Positions 53,035-62,046 of a DNA stretch of 64,000 nucleotides are shown here, piece after piece. A program made the translations under genes and the position numbers. Position 1 is the first letter of the stretch. Each line of letters opens with the position of its first letter. The stretch is from positions 1-64,000 of the forward strand of contig NZ_JAILYN010000015.1 in NCBI RefSeq assembly GCF_019795155.1, given 5' to 3'. The notes under the pieces were generated by a model. That model had not been told where the DNA came from. It did not search any database and saw nothing but the letters and a program-made list of their open reading frames with translations. The stretch comes from Marinobacterium arenosum. GTDB taxonomy: Bacteria > Pseudomonadota > Gammaproteobacteria > Pseudomonadales > Balneatricaceae.

Positions 53035-53810
53035 ATACCCAAGTCTCGCTGGATATCCAGGTGATGCTGGAAACCCAGGGCCTGTGCAAATACTGGGGCG
53101 GGCTCAAGGCATTGGACGGTGTCTCACTGCAGTTCTACGACAAACAACTGCACGGCATCGTCGGCCCCAACGGAGCCGGCAAAAGTACCCTACTGAACCT
53201 GCTCTGCGGTCATTACAAACCAACCCACGGCCGCATCATGCACAAGGGCGAAGCGATCGAGGCGATCAAGCCCCACGCCTTTGCCCGCCGCGGCATCGGC
53301 CGCAGCTTTCAAAAAACCAATATCTACCCGGGCGCCAGCTGCCTGGAGAACTGCTGCGTGGCGGTGCAGCGGCGTATGGGCGGCAACTTCAACCTGCTGC
53401 GCTCGCGTTACAGCCAGAAGGTGCTGGACGAGATCGCCAGCGATGCGCTGGACAAGGTGGGCCTGGGCGCCCGCCGCGACCAGATCGCCGCGCAGATCAG
53501 CTATGGCGAGCAGCGCCAGTTGGAGATCGCCATGGTACTGGCCACCGCCCCGCAAGTGCTGCTGCTGGACGAACCCATGGCCGGCATGGGCCACGAGGAA
53601 TCCCAGCTGATCATCGAGCTGCTGAACAGGCTCAAGCGGGAGTACTGCATCGTGCTGGTGGAACACGACATGGATGCGGTGTTCGAGCTGTCGGACCAAC
53701 TGACCGTGATGGTGGATGGCCAGCACCTGACCACCGGCACCGTCTCTCAGGTGCGCGATAATCCGCGCGTAAAAGAGGCCTATCTGGGACAGGGCGACGA
53801 GGTATTCTGA
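53031..53810 (+). CDS. livG: ABC transporter ATP-binding protein, LivG type
   Basis: 259 residues. Walker A GPNGAGKST, Q-loop around GRSFQKTNIYPG, signature ISYGEQRQLEIAMVLA (Tyr-Gly in place of the canonical SGG), Walker B VLLLDEPMAGM and switch His in LVEHDMDAV. The altered signature LSYG is common in LivG proteins. It energises the LivHM pore with LivF. Confidence 0.94.
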   Translation: MNTQVSLDIQVMLETQGLCKYWGGLKALDGVSLQFYDKQLHGIVGPNGAGKSTLLNLLCGHYKPTHGRIMHKGEAIEAIKPHAFARRGIGRSFQKTNIYPGASCLENCCVAVQRRMGGNFNLLRSRYSQKVLDEIASDALDKVGLGARRDQIAAQISYGEQRQLEIAMVLATAPQVLLLDEPMAGMGHEESQLIIELLNRLKREYCIVLVEHDMDAVFELSDQLTVMVDGQHLTTGTVSQVRDNPRVKEAYLGQGDEVF

Positions 53811-53812
53811 CG

Positions 53813-54523
53813 ATGACCAAACTGCTACAAGTGAAGGGGCTGCATACCTATTACGGTGAAAGCCACATCCTGCACGGTGTGAATTTCGACATTCAGCCCG
53901 GCCAGGCGGTCAGCCTGATGGGCCGCAACGGCATGGGCAAGACCACTACGCTGAAATCCATTCTCGGTCTGGTACCGCCACGCAGCGGCGATGTGATCTT
54001 CCAGGGCGAGGAGCTCAGTGAGCTGCCCACCTGGCAGCGCATGCGCAAGGATATCGCCTATGTACCCGAAGGACGCGGCATGTTCCACAACCTGACGGTG
54101 AAGGAGCATCTGGAGATGGCCGCCCGCGCCAACCGGAACGGCGAACGGAACTGGACCTACCAGCGGGTGCTGGAGACCTTCCCCCGCCTGCAGCAGCGGC
54201 TGAGCAACCTGGGCACCCAACTGTCCGGTGGCGAACAACAGATGCTGGCGATCGGCCGGGCGCTGGTCACCAACCCTGAGCTGCTGATTCTGGACGAGGC
54301 CACCGAAGGCCTGGCGCCGCTGATCCGCAAGGAGATCTGGCAGGTGATCCGCACCATCAAGGAGAGCGGCATCTCGACTCTGATCGTCGACAAGAACATC
54401 CAGGTGCTGAAGGAGCTGTGCGACCAGCATATCGTGCTGGTCAAGGGCCAGGTGGTGTTCAGCGCCGGCTCCGAACAGCTGATGCACAACCTGACAGAGG
54501 TCGAGTCCTATCTGGGTGTCTGA
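53813..54523 (+). CDS. livF: ABC transporter ATP-binding protein, LivF type
   Basis: 236 residues. Walker A MGRNGMGKTTT, signature LSGGEQQMLAIGRAL, Walker B LLILDEATEGLAP; the switch position reads LIVDKNIQVLKEL, with Lys-Asn in place of Glu-His as in many LivF proteins. It starts 2 bp after the livG stop. A GC-rich stem-loop overlaps its stop codon. Confidence 0.94.
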   Translation: MTKLLQVKGLHTYYGESHILHGVNFDIQPGQAVSLMGRNGMGKTTTLKSILGLVPPRSGDVIFQGEELSELPTWQRMRKDIAYVPEGRGMFHNLTVKEHLEMAARANRNGERNWTYQRVLETFPRLQQRLSNLGTQLSGGEQQMLAIGRALVTNPELLILDEATEGLAPLIRKEIWQVIRTIKESGISTLIVDKNIQVLKELCDQHIVLVKGQVVFSAGSEQLMHNLTEVESYLGV

Positions 54524-54541
54524 GCCCGGACTGCCGGGCTC
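54522..54541 (+). other. GC stem-loop at the 3' end of the transporter operon
   Basis: GAGCCCGG-ACTG-CCGGGCTC, an 8-bp perfect stem that overlaps the livF stop. No U-tract follows, so it may partially terminate, or stabilise the transcript before the IclR gene 94 bp downstream. Confidence 0.55.
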
Positions 54542-54634
54542 GCCCGGTCGCGGACATCGACGCGCCAGTTGGGGGTTCTGCCAGCATATTGGTAGAATCC
54601 CCGATTCCGATGTTGGTTAAATGGATACCCTCAG

Positions 54635-55456
54635 ATGCCCGCCGAGACAGACAAGATCACCGATGGTCAGCGCCAGGGAATCGGCTCCCTGGAGATCGGC
54701 CTGCGCATTCTGGATACCCTGGCCGAGTCGCCCAAGGCGCTGACCCTGAAGAACCTGTCCGAGCAGCTGGAACTGTCGTCCAGTCGGCTGCACAAGTACA
54801 TGGTCAGCCTGATGCGTATGGGCTATATCGCCCAGGACAACGGCTACGGCTATACCCTCGGCAAGTCCAGCCTGACCCTCGGCGTCGCCGCCCTGAGCCG
54901 CATCGATCCCATCCAATCCGCTTTCGACGCCGCCGACCAGCTGAACCGCGACAGCGACAAGACCCTGTCGGTCACCGTCTGGAACGGTCATGCCCCGCTG
55001 GTGATCAAATGGCTGGACGCCAGCCTGCCGGTGGCGGTCAATGTCCGGCTGGGCATGGAGCTGTCGCCGTTCTATTCGGTTTCCGGCCGCATCTTCCTGG
55101 CCCACCTGCCCGAGGCGCGGCTCAACCAGATACTGGATGCGTTCTATAGCAACCCGCCAGCGCTGCCCCGCCACCAGGGCCAGACGCTTGACCGCAACGC
55201 CTTCGAGGCTCACCTGCGACAGGTGCGCGAGGAGAACCTCTGTTGCTTCTACGGCGATTTCCTTCCAGATATCAATGTGGTGGGCAGTGCGATCCTCGAT
55301 ATCAACGGCAACATTTCGTCGGTGATCAGCCTGATGGGCCTCAGCGGGGATATCGATGTGCGGCCGGGCAGCCGCTACAGCGAGATGGTGAAAAGCTGCG
55401 CCCGCCGCGTCACAGAAGCGATCTGCGGCCGCAGTCAGCGCCCGGAGCCCGGCTGA
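54635..55456 (+). CDS. IclR-family regulator
   Basis: 273 residues. N-terminal winged HTH (GSLEIGLRILDTLAESPKAL, LSEQLELSSSRLHKYMVSL), then the IclR effector domain from about residue 95. IclR proteins often govern protocatechuate, catechol-derived or shikimate-type pathways (PcaR, PobR-type). It follows the importer in the same direction and may be co-transcribed. Its 3' end converges on the XylS-like gene, 21 bp apart. Effector unknown. Confidence 0.92.
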   Translation: MPAETDKITDGQRQGIGSLEIGLRILDTLAESPKALTLKNLSEQLELSSSRLHKYMVSLMRMGYIAQDNGYGYTLGKSSLTLGVAALSRIDPIQSAFDAADQLNRDSDKTLSVTVWNGHAPLVIKWLDASLPVAVNVRLGMELSPFYSVSGRIFLAHLPEARLNQILDAFYSNPPALPRHQGQTLDRNAFEAHLRQVREENLCCFYGDFLPDINVVGSAILDINGNISSVISLMGLSGDIDVRPGSRYSEMVKSCARRVTEAICGRSQRPEPG

Positions 55457-55477
55457 GCGGGCTTCGGCCGTCGAATC

Positions 55478-56443
55478 TCAGCGGCGCTGACGCAGGGTTT
55501 CGGAGGGCAGTTCGCCGAACATCTTGCGGTAGTCCGACGAGAAGCGCCCCAGGTGGGAAAAACCGTAGTCCAACGCGACTTCGGTTACGTTGCGGATAGC
55601 CGCATTGTTCTGCAACTCCTCCCTCAGGCTCCGGAGCTTGGACTGTTTGATGAACAGCTTGGGGGTGACATTGAAGTATTTGGCAAACAGGTTGTAGACC
55701 GTCCGCACACTGACGTTGGCCACCTGGGCCAGCTCCTCGACAGCAAGGTCGTCTCGGATGTGGGCTTCGATGTAGGCCATCAACTGTGAAAAACTGCGGT
55801 CATTGATCTGCATGTCAGGACCGGAGCCGGCATTGCTGTCGAACTGCTGCAACAGCTTGCGGATCAGGATATCGCGATAGGGTAGCTGCAGATGGCTCAG
55901 GTCCAGCTCGGTTTCGTTCGCCTCCAGCAGCAACGCATCGAGCAGGCGCATGAAGCCCAGCGACTGCTCGAGCTCAATCACTTTTCGCTCGAACCGAACT
56001 CCCGACGCGGGCACCCGGCCGGACTGCGCCAGGCACACCTCCTTGACCAGCTCTTCGGGCACCTTGACGATCACCTTCTCGCAATCGGCGGAATAGGCCA
56101 GATCCATCTGCTCGCCCGGATTCATCATCAGGGCCTGGCCACGGGTCAACTTGAGGTTCTCGTCGCGGAACAACCAGCGACACTCCCCCTGGGTCACTAC
56201 CTGGAAATGATAGATACCCTGAAGCTCGGGGCAGCAGACCCGGACGTTATCACCATAACTGATGGAGGAGAGCCCGACCCCGGCAAAATCGCGATAGCGC
56301 AGCCGGGAGGCCGGTCGCCGGTCGCAATTCGAATCATTGAGCTCCAGCTTATGGTGGCCCACATGCTGGTTAACGTATCTGGACACTTCAAGCGGATGTG
56401 CCTGATCAAAGATCATGGCATTGCTGAGCACATTGGAGAACAT
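55478..56443 (-). CDS. benR: XylS/BenR-type AraC-family activator
   Basis: 321 residues from ATG 56443 (GTG 56452 is possible). Similarity to TOL-plasmid XylS runs end to end: SRYVNQHVGHHKL, the ISYGDNVRVCCPEL segment, DLAYSADCEKVIVKVP and, in the C-terminal double HTH, SVRTVYNLFAKYF, VTEVALDYGFSHLGRFSSDYRKMFGELPS (split) and TLRQ at the end. XylS/BenR bind benzoates and activate Pm-type promoters. Three matching operators lie at 48.5 and 49.8 kb. This gene has its own strong sigma-70 promoter. Confidence 0.92.
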   Translation of the reverse strand: MFSNVLSNAMIFDQAHPLEVSRYVNQHVGHHKLELNDSNCDRRPASRLRYRDFAGVGLSSISYGDNVRVCCPELQGIYHFQVVTQGECRWLFRDENLKLTRGQALMMNPGEQMDLAYSADCEKVIVKVPEELVKEVCLAQSGRVPASGVRFERKVIELEQSLGFMRLLDALLLEANETELDLSHLQLPYRDILIRKLLQQFDSNAGSGPDMQINDRSFSQLMAYIEAHIRDDLAVEELAQVANVSVRTVYNLFAKYFNVTPKLFIKQSKLRSLREELQNNAAIRNVTEVALDYGFSHLGRFSSDYRKMFGELPSETLRQRR

Positions 56444-56482
56444 CTGCCTCACTCTGCTTTTGTAATTATTATTAATCGGTTC

Positions 56483-56510
56483 ATTATAGGTAAACCAAGA
56501 GTGGATGCAA
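56483..56510 (-). promoter_or_regulatory. Sigma-70 promoter of the XylS/BenR-like gene
   Basis: Minus strand: TTGCAT (-35, 56510-56505), 16-bp spacer, TATAAT (-10, 56488-56483). The perfect -10 box lies about 40 bp before the start codon and suggests constitutive expression. Confidence 0.75.
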
Positions 56511-56542
56511 CGCTTACTTTTTGATCAGTTCTCCCCGACGCT

Positions 56543-57415
56543 TCAGGCGACCTTGTCCATCACGAACTCGATAAAGGCCCGGGTCTTCACCGGCAGGCTC
56601 TGCCGGTGCGGATACAGCATGTGCATGGTGCGGCCCTGCATCGACCACTCCGGCAGCAGCTGGATCAGTTCGCCACGCGCCAGCTCCTCCGTCACCACGT
56701 AGCGCGGCATGCAGCAGGCACCCAGGCCACGCTTGACCGCATCCACGGCGAAGCGGATCTCATCGGTACGCAGATGGGCGTGAGGCGTGAAGGTGACACC
56801 ATGGCCATCGCCATCCTGGAAGCGCCAGAAGGCCGACCGCTTGAGCACCACCAGCGGCAACTCGGCCAGCTGTTCCGGCTGCGTCGGTTCCGGATAACGG
56901 TCGAGCAGTTCCGGCGTTGCCACCACCACCATCTCGGTCTCCATCAGCGGACGCGATACCCAGTCGTTGAGGGTGACCTTACCCAGCCGAAAGGCGATAT
57001 CGATACTGTTCTTGACCAGGTCGACATTCTGGTTGCTAAGGAACATCTCCACCGTGATCCGGGGGTTGATCTCCATGAACTCGAACACCCAGTCCTTGAC
57101 GTAGTGGTGGCCCAGCGTCAGCGGCGCGGTGATCTTAATATCGCCGGACAGCGACGACAGCTCGCTATTCACATCCTCGGAGCGCATCTCCAGCTCGGAC
57201 ATCACCGGCTCCAGGCTGTGATAAAAACGCTGCCCGGACTCGGTCAGGCCGAACTTCTTCGAGCTGCGGTGTACCAGCTTGTAGCCCAGCTGCTGTTCGA
57301 ACGCCTGCAGGCGACGGGACAGGGTCGAGGTCGGGATATCCAGATAACGGGCAGCCGCCACCAGACTGCCCTTTTCGACCACTTTGATGAAGTAGTACAG
57401 ATCCTGATAGTTCAT
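56543..57415 (-). CDS. LysR-family regulator
   Basis: 290 residues. Starts MNYQDLYYFIKVVEKGSLVAAARYLDI, with HTH residues 18-37 and effector domain 90-285. It belongs to the branch with ELEMRSEDVNSELSSLSGDIKI linkers (YhcS/DsdC-like). It is divergent from the luciferase-like monooxygenase at 57739 and is its likely regulator. Ligand unknown. Confidence 0.9.
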   Translation of the reverse strand: MNYQDLYYFIKVVEKGSLVAAARYLDIPTSTLSRRLQAFEQQLGYKLVHRSSKKFGLTESGQRFYHSLEPVMSELEMRSEDVNSELSSLSGDIKITAPLTLGHHYVKDWVFEFMEINPRITVEMFLSNQNVDLVKNSIDIAFRLGKVTLNDWVSRPLMETEMVVVATPELLDRYPEPTQPEQLAELPLVVLKRSAFWRFQDGDGHGVTFTPHAHLRTDEIRFAVDAVKRGLGACCMPRYVVTEELARGELIQLLPEWSMQGRTMHMLYPHRQSLPVKTRAFIEFVMDKVA

Positions 57416-57738
57416 AGTCTTATTCCCAAAAATGAAATCACAGCTTCCCGCGCATCCGCTAGATAAATATCCCTACCGACCTATATTGGTCAACAGCCAA
57501 TGCGGATAATTTCGCAGCCATTAAGGGATCGTCCGCTGACATAGCGCTCCTTCACGGGTACGCCGTCAGGATATTCATAATGCCAAAAATAGAATCAACA
57601 CCCCGGCTGAGGATAGGGTCACCGTGCTGAAGGTCGCCATCTCCTAGCGCCCGTATTACCCGCTGATTTGCCTTCTGGCTGCTCCCCCGCCGCGCGCATG
57701 GCAAACGCTGAGCCCAACCTACCCATTCAGGAAGCCTT
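57416..57738. other. Divergent promoter region, LysR and luciferase-like gene
   Basis: About 320 bp without a supportable gene. It contains the interrupted palindrome GACC-TATATT-GGTC (57478-57491) and the arms ATCCGC/GCGGAT around it, a plausible LysR site. No consensus promoter is evident. Confidence 0.45.
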
Positions 57739-58752
57739 ATGACTTTGAAACTTTCCGTCGTCGACCAGTCCCCCGTGCAGGGCCTGCCCAGTGATCTTTC
57801 TCCAGTTGCCCTGACGGTCGATCTGGCCCGCGCCTGTGACCGCCTCGGCTATCACCGCTACTGGCTTGCCGAGCACCACAACAGCGTCAACTTCGCCGGC
57901 CCCTGCCCGGAGATTCTGATCAGCCATATCGCCAGCGTGACCGACCGTATCCGCGTCGGCAGCGGCGGTGTGATGCTGACCCACTACAGCCCTTACAAGG
58001 TGGCCGAACAGTTCAGCATGTTGGAAACCCTCTACCCGGGCCGTATCGACCTGGGTATCGGCCGCGCCCCCGGTGGCGACGGCCTGGCCAGCCATGCCCT
58101 CGCCTACCCGGCCCAGCCGGGCCTGGAAAACTATGCCGAACAGGCTTGGCTAGTGCAGCACCTGCTGCACCGAACCCTGCCGGAAGGCCATTCATACCAG
58201 CCCCTGCAGCTGATGCCAGGCCAACCCGCCACTCCGGAAACCTGGATGCTGGGTTCCAGCGGCGGTAGCGCCGGCCTGGCCGGGCAGGTCGGCATGAAAA
58301 TGGCGCTGGCCCTGTTCATCAGTCCGGACTCGGCACCGCCCAGCGTGATCACCGAATACAAGCAGGCCTGGTACGAGGCCGGCCATGAGGGTGAGCCCGA
58401 AGCCAGCATCGCCGTTGCCGCCCTCTGCGCCGACAGTCGTGAGGAGGCTGAATACCTGGCCGCTCCGGCGGTGTACTGGAAAGTGAAAGCGTTCCGCCAA
58501 GGCGTCCGCGAAGTGCTGAAAAGCCCCGCCGAAGCAGTGCACCTGAAAAAGCAGCTGAGCCTGTCCGACCAGGCCTTCTTCGATGCGGTGTTGAACTCGA
58601 TGATTTTGGGGACGCCGGAGGCATGTGCCGATCAGATCTGCCGCGTGGCGGACCGCTATCAGTCAGAGGAAGTGGGGATTGTCACGGTGACTCACGACTA
58701 CCGCCATCGTCTGAGCAGTTATCAACGCCTGGCGGAAACGTTGATCGGCTAG
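57739..58752 (+). CDS. Luciferase-like flavin monooxygenase (LLM class)
   Basis: 337 residues, TIM-barrel. Family markers: WLAEHHNSVNFAGPCPEIL (with the HH of the active-site loop), RIRVGSGGVMLTHYSPYKVAEQF, GRIDLGIGRAPGGDG and LGSSGGSAGLAGQVGMKMA. It would use FMNH2 from a separate reductase to oxidise an unknown substrate. AGGA precedes ATG 57739. It stands alone with the divergent LysR gene. Confidence 0.92.
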   Translation: MTLKLSVVDQSPVQGLPSDLSPVALTVDLARACDRLGYHRYWLAEHHNSVNFAGPCPEILISHIASVTDRIRVGSGGVMLTHYSPYKVAEQFSMLETLYPGRIDLGIGRAPGGDGLASHALAYPAQPGLENYAEQAWLVQHLLHRTLPEGHSYQPLQLMPGQPATPETWMLGSSGGSAGLAGQVGMKMALALFISPDSAPPSVITEYKQAWYEAGHEGEPEASIAVAALCADSREEAEYLAAPAVYWKVKAFRQGVREVLKSPAEAVHLKKQLSLSDQAFFDAVLNSMILGTPEACADQICRVADRYQSEEVGIVTVTHDYRHRLSSYQRLAETLIG

Positions 58753-59016
58753 TATTGATAACAGTTGTGCTTATCGGGATTCAGCGCTTGCAGTACTCTA
58801 TTCAAATGAAGGCCCAAGTGCTGAGCCAACCCAAGACCTTCCCAAGACATCCAAAGCATAGAGGCACAGGCTAAACCCGCACTCTACCTTCAGCTGCTTA
58901 CAGCATCCTATCTTTTTATCACCCCCGACCTGCGTGGCCCATCCAGCGCGGCCCAACGTCTATTTCGACAGTGCAAAAGTCATAACCTAGAACCCACAGC
59001 AAGCATTCGCAGAAAC
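58753..59016. other. Intergenic stretch
   Basis: About 260 bp between the convergent luciferase-like gene and the dmp operon. I see no gene, RNA or repeat here before the terminator at 59017. Confidence 0.5.
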
Positions 59017-59066
59017 AAAAAGGGCCACCCCAAACCGACGAAGGGGCAGTCGGTTTGGGGTGGCCC
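59017..59066 (-). terminator. Strong terminator of the phenol-hydroxylase operon
   Basis: An 18-bp perfect stem, 59022-59039 with 59049-59066 (GGGCCACCCC... / ...GGGGTGGCCC), loop of 9 bases. On the minus strand five Us follow. It lies 22 bp past the second catechol dioxygenase stop. Confidence 0.93.
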
Positions 59067-59088
59067 GATTTGGGTTGGCTTGAGTAGA

Positions 59089-60012
59089 TCAAGTCAACAC
59101 GGTCAGGAAGCGATCGTTCAGGGCGCGATCATGGTAGAAGATCGCCTTGCCCAGCTGGTCGGTAGTCCAGGTCACCGGTTCATGGTCCGGGTAGTGGTAG
59201 TCACCGCCGCAGAACACTTCGCTGCGGTTGCCGGACGGGTCGAAGAAGTAGATGGTCTTGCCGTGGGTCAGGCCATGACGGGTCGGGCCGATATCCAGCG
59301 AGGTGTCGGTCATCGAGATCAGGTCCGCGGCGCGCAGCACGTCTTCCCAGGTTTCCAGCAAGAAAGAGGCGTGATGCAGCTTGCCCGGCTCCGGACATTC
59401 GATGAAGGCCACGTCGTGGGCTTTCTGGCTGACGGTCAGGAACAGTGCCGGCCGCTTGCCCTCGTCATCGATCACCTGTTCGGCGATGTCGAAGCCCAAT
59501 ACGTCCTGGAACAGTTTTGCCGTGCCTTCGATGTTCGGACCATACAGCAGACAGTGGTCGAAACGGGTGGCGCGCATGCCGGTCAGGTCACGCGGCCAGG
59601 CTTCCGGGTTGACCTGCTCCACGCCCCACTTGCCGGTCTGCTCCTTCTCGGCATAGATCTCGAACATGTGACCGGTCGGCGAATCGAAGCGCACCCGGCG
59701 GCCGCAGCCCTTCAGCTCGCCGGCGGGAATCTGTTCGACATCCTGGCCATAATCCTTCAGCGCCTGCTCGAGCTGCGCCAGCACCTCGCTGTTCAACACC
59801 TTGTAACCGACGAAATCCATGCCCGGCTGGTCCGCTTCGCGCAGCACCACCGAGAACTTGTCGACCTCGGTCCAGCCCTTCAGGTAGACACGGCCCTGAT
59901 CGTCGCGATCGACCTCGATCAGCCCCAGCAGGTCACGGTAGTGACCCAGAGCCTCTTCCATATCCAGTACGCGCAACTGAATGTGTCCCGGACGCATTAC
60001 ACCTTTTTTCAT
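59089..60012 (-). CDS. dmpB: Catechol 2,3-dioxygenase (paralogue 2, dmp operon)
   Basis: 307 residues. Iron ligands His153 (RFDHCLLYG), His214 (LHHASFLLE) and Glu265 ([10 protein letters not shown]), with His199, His246 and Tyr255 intact. Position at the end of dmpLMNOPQ identifies it as DmpB. It cleaves catechol from phenol hydroxylation. The dmpQ ferredoxin encoded just upstream reactivates it after oxidation. Compared with the 48.8-kb paralogue, most changes are in the N-terminal, non-catalytic half. Confidence 0.96.
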   Translation of the reverse strand: MKKGVMRPGHIQLRVLDMEEALGHYRDLLGLIEVDRDDQGRVYLKGWTEVDKFSVVLREADQPGMDFVGYKVLNSEVLAQLEQALKDYGQDVEQIPAGELKGCGRRVRFDSPTGHMFEIYAEKEQTGKWGVEQVNPEAWPRDLTGMRATRFDHCLLYGPNIEGTAKLFQDVLGFDIAEQVIDDEGKRPALFLTVSQKAHDVAFIECPEPGKLHHASFLLETWEDVLRAADLISMTDTSLDIGPTRHGLTHGKTIYFFDPSGNRSEVFCGGDYHYPDHEPVTWTTDQLGKAIFYHDRALNDRFLTVLT

Positions 60013-60017
60013 GCTAA

Positions 60018-60398
60018 TTACCTTTTATTGTTCTGTTGGTCTGGCTGATCCGCCGCATGGCAACTGACGGCTATCTCGGGCGGATCCGGTTTGATCAGCA
60101 AATCACCGCGGGCATACACCCGACAGGCCAGTACCGTGCCACCGGCCTCCTGTTCGGGAGAGACCCAGGCGCGGCTCATCCGTTTACTGAAGTAGTCACC
60201 CTGCAAGATGCGGATGCGGCATTTTCCGCAGCCGCCACCGCGGCAGCCCACCGGAATCAACTGCTGACCGGCGCGTTCCATCGCCACCAGCACGCTGATC
60301 TCCGGTTCCGCCTTGAAGCAGGTGTCACTGTCAGCCAGCGCCACCTGATGCGGTGTCTGCATCCCCGGCTGCGGATGCCGGTTGTTATGGTTATCCAT
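60018..60398 (-). CDS. dmpQ: Plant-type [2Fe-2S] ferredoxin, catechol dioxygenase reactivator
   Basis: 126 residues from ATG 60398. The cluster ligands are [10 protein letters not shown] plus a downstream [11 protein letters not shown] Cys. The extra Gly-rich loop and length match DmpQ/XylT, which re-reduce the Fe of catechol 2,3-dioxygenase. It stops 5 bp before dmpB. A 130-bp gap with a strong inverted repeat separates it from dmpP. Confidence 0.92.
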   Translation of the reverse strand: MDNHNNRHPQPGMQTPHQVALADSDTCFKAEPEISVLVAMERAGQQLIPVGCRGGGCGKCRIRILQGDYFSKRMSRAWVSPEQEAGGTVLACRVYARGDLLIKPDPPEIAVSCHAADQPDQQNNKR

Positions 60399-60481
60399 CG
60401 GTTCAGACCTCACTCTTCGCCCTGACGGGCACCAGAAGCTCATCTGATCATCGGCTGTTCAAAACATCTGAACCAGCGGCT

Positions 60482-60523
60482 GCGATGGAAACATGCAATC
60501 CCGAATGCGGGTGTTTCCATCGC
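60482..60523. repeat. 12-bp inverted repeat between dmpP and dmpQ
   Basis: GCGATGGAAACA (60482-60493) and TGTTTCCATCGC (60512-60523), perfect, with an inner CCCG/CGGG pair. No U-tract follows on either strand, so it looks more like an mRNA-processing or stabilising hairpin than a terminator. Confidence 0.85.
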
Positions 60524-60533
60524 CGCCACCTGG

Positions 60534-61595
60534 TCAGATCCGCTTGAACAAGGCCGAGCGGGCCTGCTCATCAGCGCCATCGGCGGCGGTGAAGAAGCGT
60601 TCCATATGGATATCGCGCTCAAACAGGCGACCCTGCATCAGCGCCGTGATAGCGGCATCGATCATCGGCGGTGGACCACATAGGTAGGCCTTGTGGCCGT
60701 TGAACTTGCCGTCGAAATAGTCGATGGCGGCCTCGTGGACGAAACCGGTGAAGCCCTCCCAGTCATCCCCCACTTCCGGAGCGTTGAGCGCCGGGATGTA
60801 GTGGAAGTTGTCGTGTTGCTCAGCCAGCTGGAGATAGAGCTCGCGGTTGTACAACTCACTGACGTTGCGGGCGCCCTGGAACAGGTAGATCTGGCGCGGG
60901 TCGTTCTCCTCCAACAGTTCCAGCACCATCGACTGCGGGCTGGACACACCGGAACCACCGCCGATAAAGATCACATCCTGGCTGTCGGACTTGCGGGTGA
61001 AGAACTGGCCATAGGGGCCCGAGATATCGAGCGTATCGCCTACCTGCAACTGATCGTGCAGGTAACCGGTACCGGCACCGTTCGGCACCCGGCGCACATG
61101 CAGCTCGACGGTTCGGCTGTCGGACGGCTTGTTGGCGATGGAGAAGGCACGGCTGCCCTCCACCCCGGGGATGTGCAGGTTGACGTACTGACCGGCCTGG
61201 AACTCAATTGCGCCGTCCAGTTCGAACCAGATCCCCTTGATGGTCGGCGACAGGTCCCTGATCTCGGTGACGGTGCCGACAAAGTCGCGCACCGGGTAGC
61301 CGGCGAAATCCGGATCCACATCGATATCGGCTTCGAGCGTCAGGTCGGACTCCGGCTTGGCGCAGCAGGCCAGTACCACGCCCTCTTCGCGCTCGCTGTC
61401 CATCAGCGCAAACGGCGAGGCGTCACCCAGATCGACATCGCCATCGGTAACCGTGCATTTGCAGGTGCCGCAGGTCCCGTGGCCACAAGCGAACGGCAGC
61501 CACACACCCTGACGCAGCGCGGCATCGAGGATGGTCTGATCGTCATCGACCTGAATTACGTCGCCGGTCGGTTCAATGGTTACTTCATACGTCAT
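60534..61595 (-). CDS. dmpP: Phenol hydroxylase reductase component
   Basis: 353 residues, GGAGGT before ATG 61595. N-terminal [2Fe-2S] domain (CGHGTCGTCKC and a later Cys in VLACCAKPE), FAD domain (SRAFSIANKPSD), NAD(P) domain (IFIGGGSGVSSPQSM). It delivers electrons from NADH to the DmpLNO hydroxylase. Confidence 0.96.
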   Translation of the reverse strand: MTYEVTIEPTGDVIQVDDDQTILDAALRQGVWLPFACGHGTCGTCKCTVTDGDVDLGDASPFALMDSEREEGVVLACCAKPESDLTLEADIDVDPDFAGYPVRDFVGTVTEIRDLSPTIKGIWFELDGAIEFQAGQYVNLHIPGVEGSRAFSIANKPSDSRTVELHVRRVPNGAGTGYLHDQLQVGDTLDISGPYGQFFTRKSDSQDVIFIGGGSGVSSPQSMVLELLEENDPRQIYLFQGARNVSELYNRELYLQLAEQHDNFHYIPALNAPEVGDDWEGFTGFVHEAAIDYFDGKFNGHKAYLCGPPPMIDAAITALMQGRLFERDIHMERFFTAADGADEQARSALFKRI

Positions 61596-61610
61596 AGCTA
61601 TTACCTCCGG

Positions 61611-61973
61611 TTAGATACCGGCATTGCGGAAGCCCTTGAGCTCTGGCGTGACAAAGCGGAACAGGGACTTGTGGTCGGCACCCAGCTCGGCCAGGGTCTG
61701 GTCCGGCTGCGGATTGATCGGTTGGTTGTCCAGCTGCCACTGGGCGGTTTGCCAGTTGATCTGGCTGAACTCCGGATGCTGGCTGAACGCTTCCGGCAGC
61801 ACGTTGGCGAGCACATCGCCGAAACGCATATCCGGCGACAGCGGGAAAGCCTTGGCAGCACAGAACATCAGGTGACGGTCCCAGCCGAAATAGACGACGA
61901 TATTGCCGCCAAAGTTGGCCTTGGCATCCAGTACCTGGCCCTGATAGTTATCGGTAATCGCGTGTACAGGCAT
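61611..61973 (-). CDS. dmpO: Phenol hydroxylase gamma subunit
   Basis: 120 residues, matching DmpO in length and in motifs such as VVYFGWDRHLMFCAAKAFPL and WQLDNQPINP. It is the small structural subunit of the (LNO)2 hydroxylase. AAGGT lies before the start. It lies between dmpN and dmpP. Confidence 0.94.
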   Translation of the reverse strand: MPVHAITDNYQGQVLDAKANFGGNIVVYFGWDRHLMFCAAKAFPLSPDMRFGDVLANVLPEAFSQHPEFSQINWQTAQWQLDNQPINPQPDQTLAELGADHKSLFRFVTPELKGFRNAGI

Positions 61974-62046
61974 GTCGTGTACCTTCTTTACAGGGGCCGC
62001 CGACGGCGTCGGGCGCCGGCAGCCTAATTAACGTGCCGCGTGCCGA

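Noticed and set aside
62002-62014. Small hairpin between dmpN and dmpO (CCGAC-GGC-GTCGG)
   Set aside because: Five base pairs only, in GC-rich sequence and without a U-tract; not distinguishable from chance.
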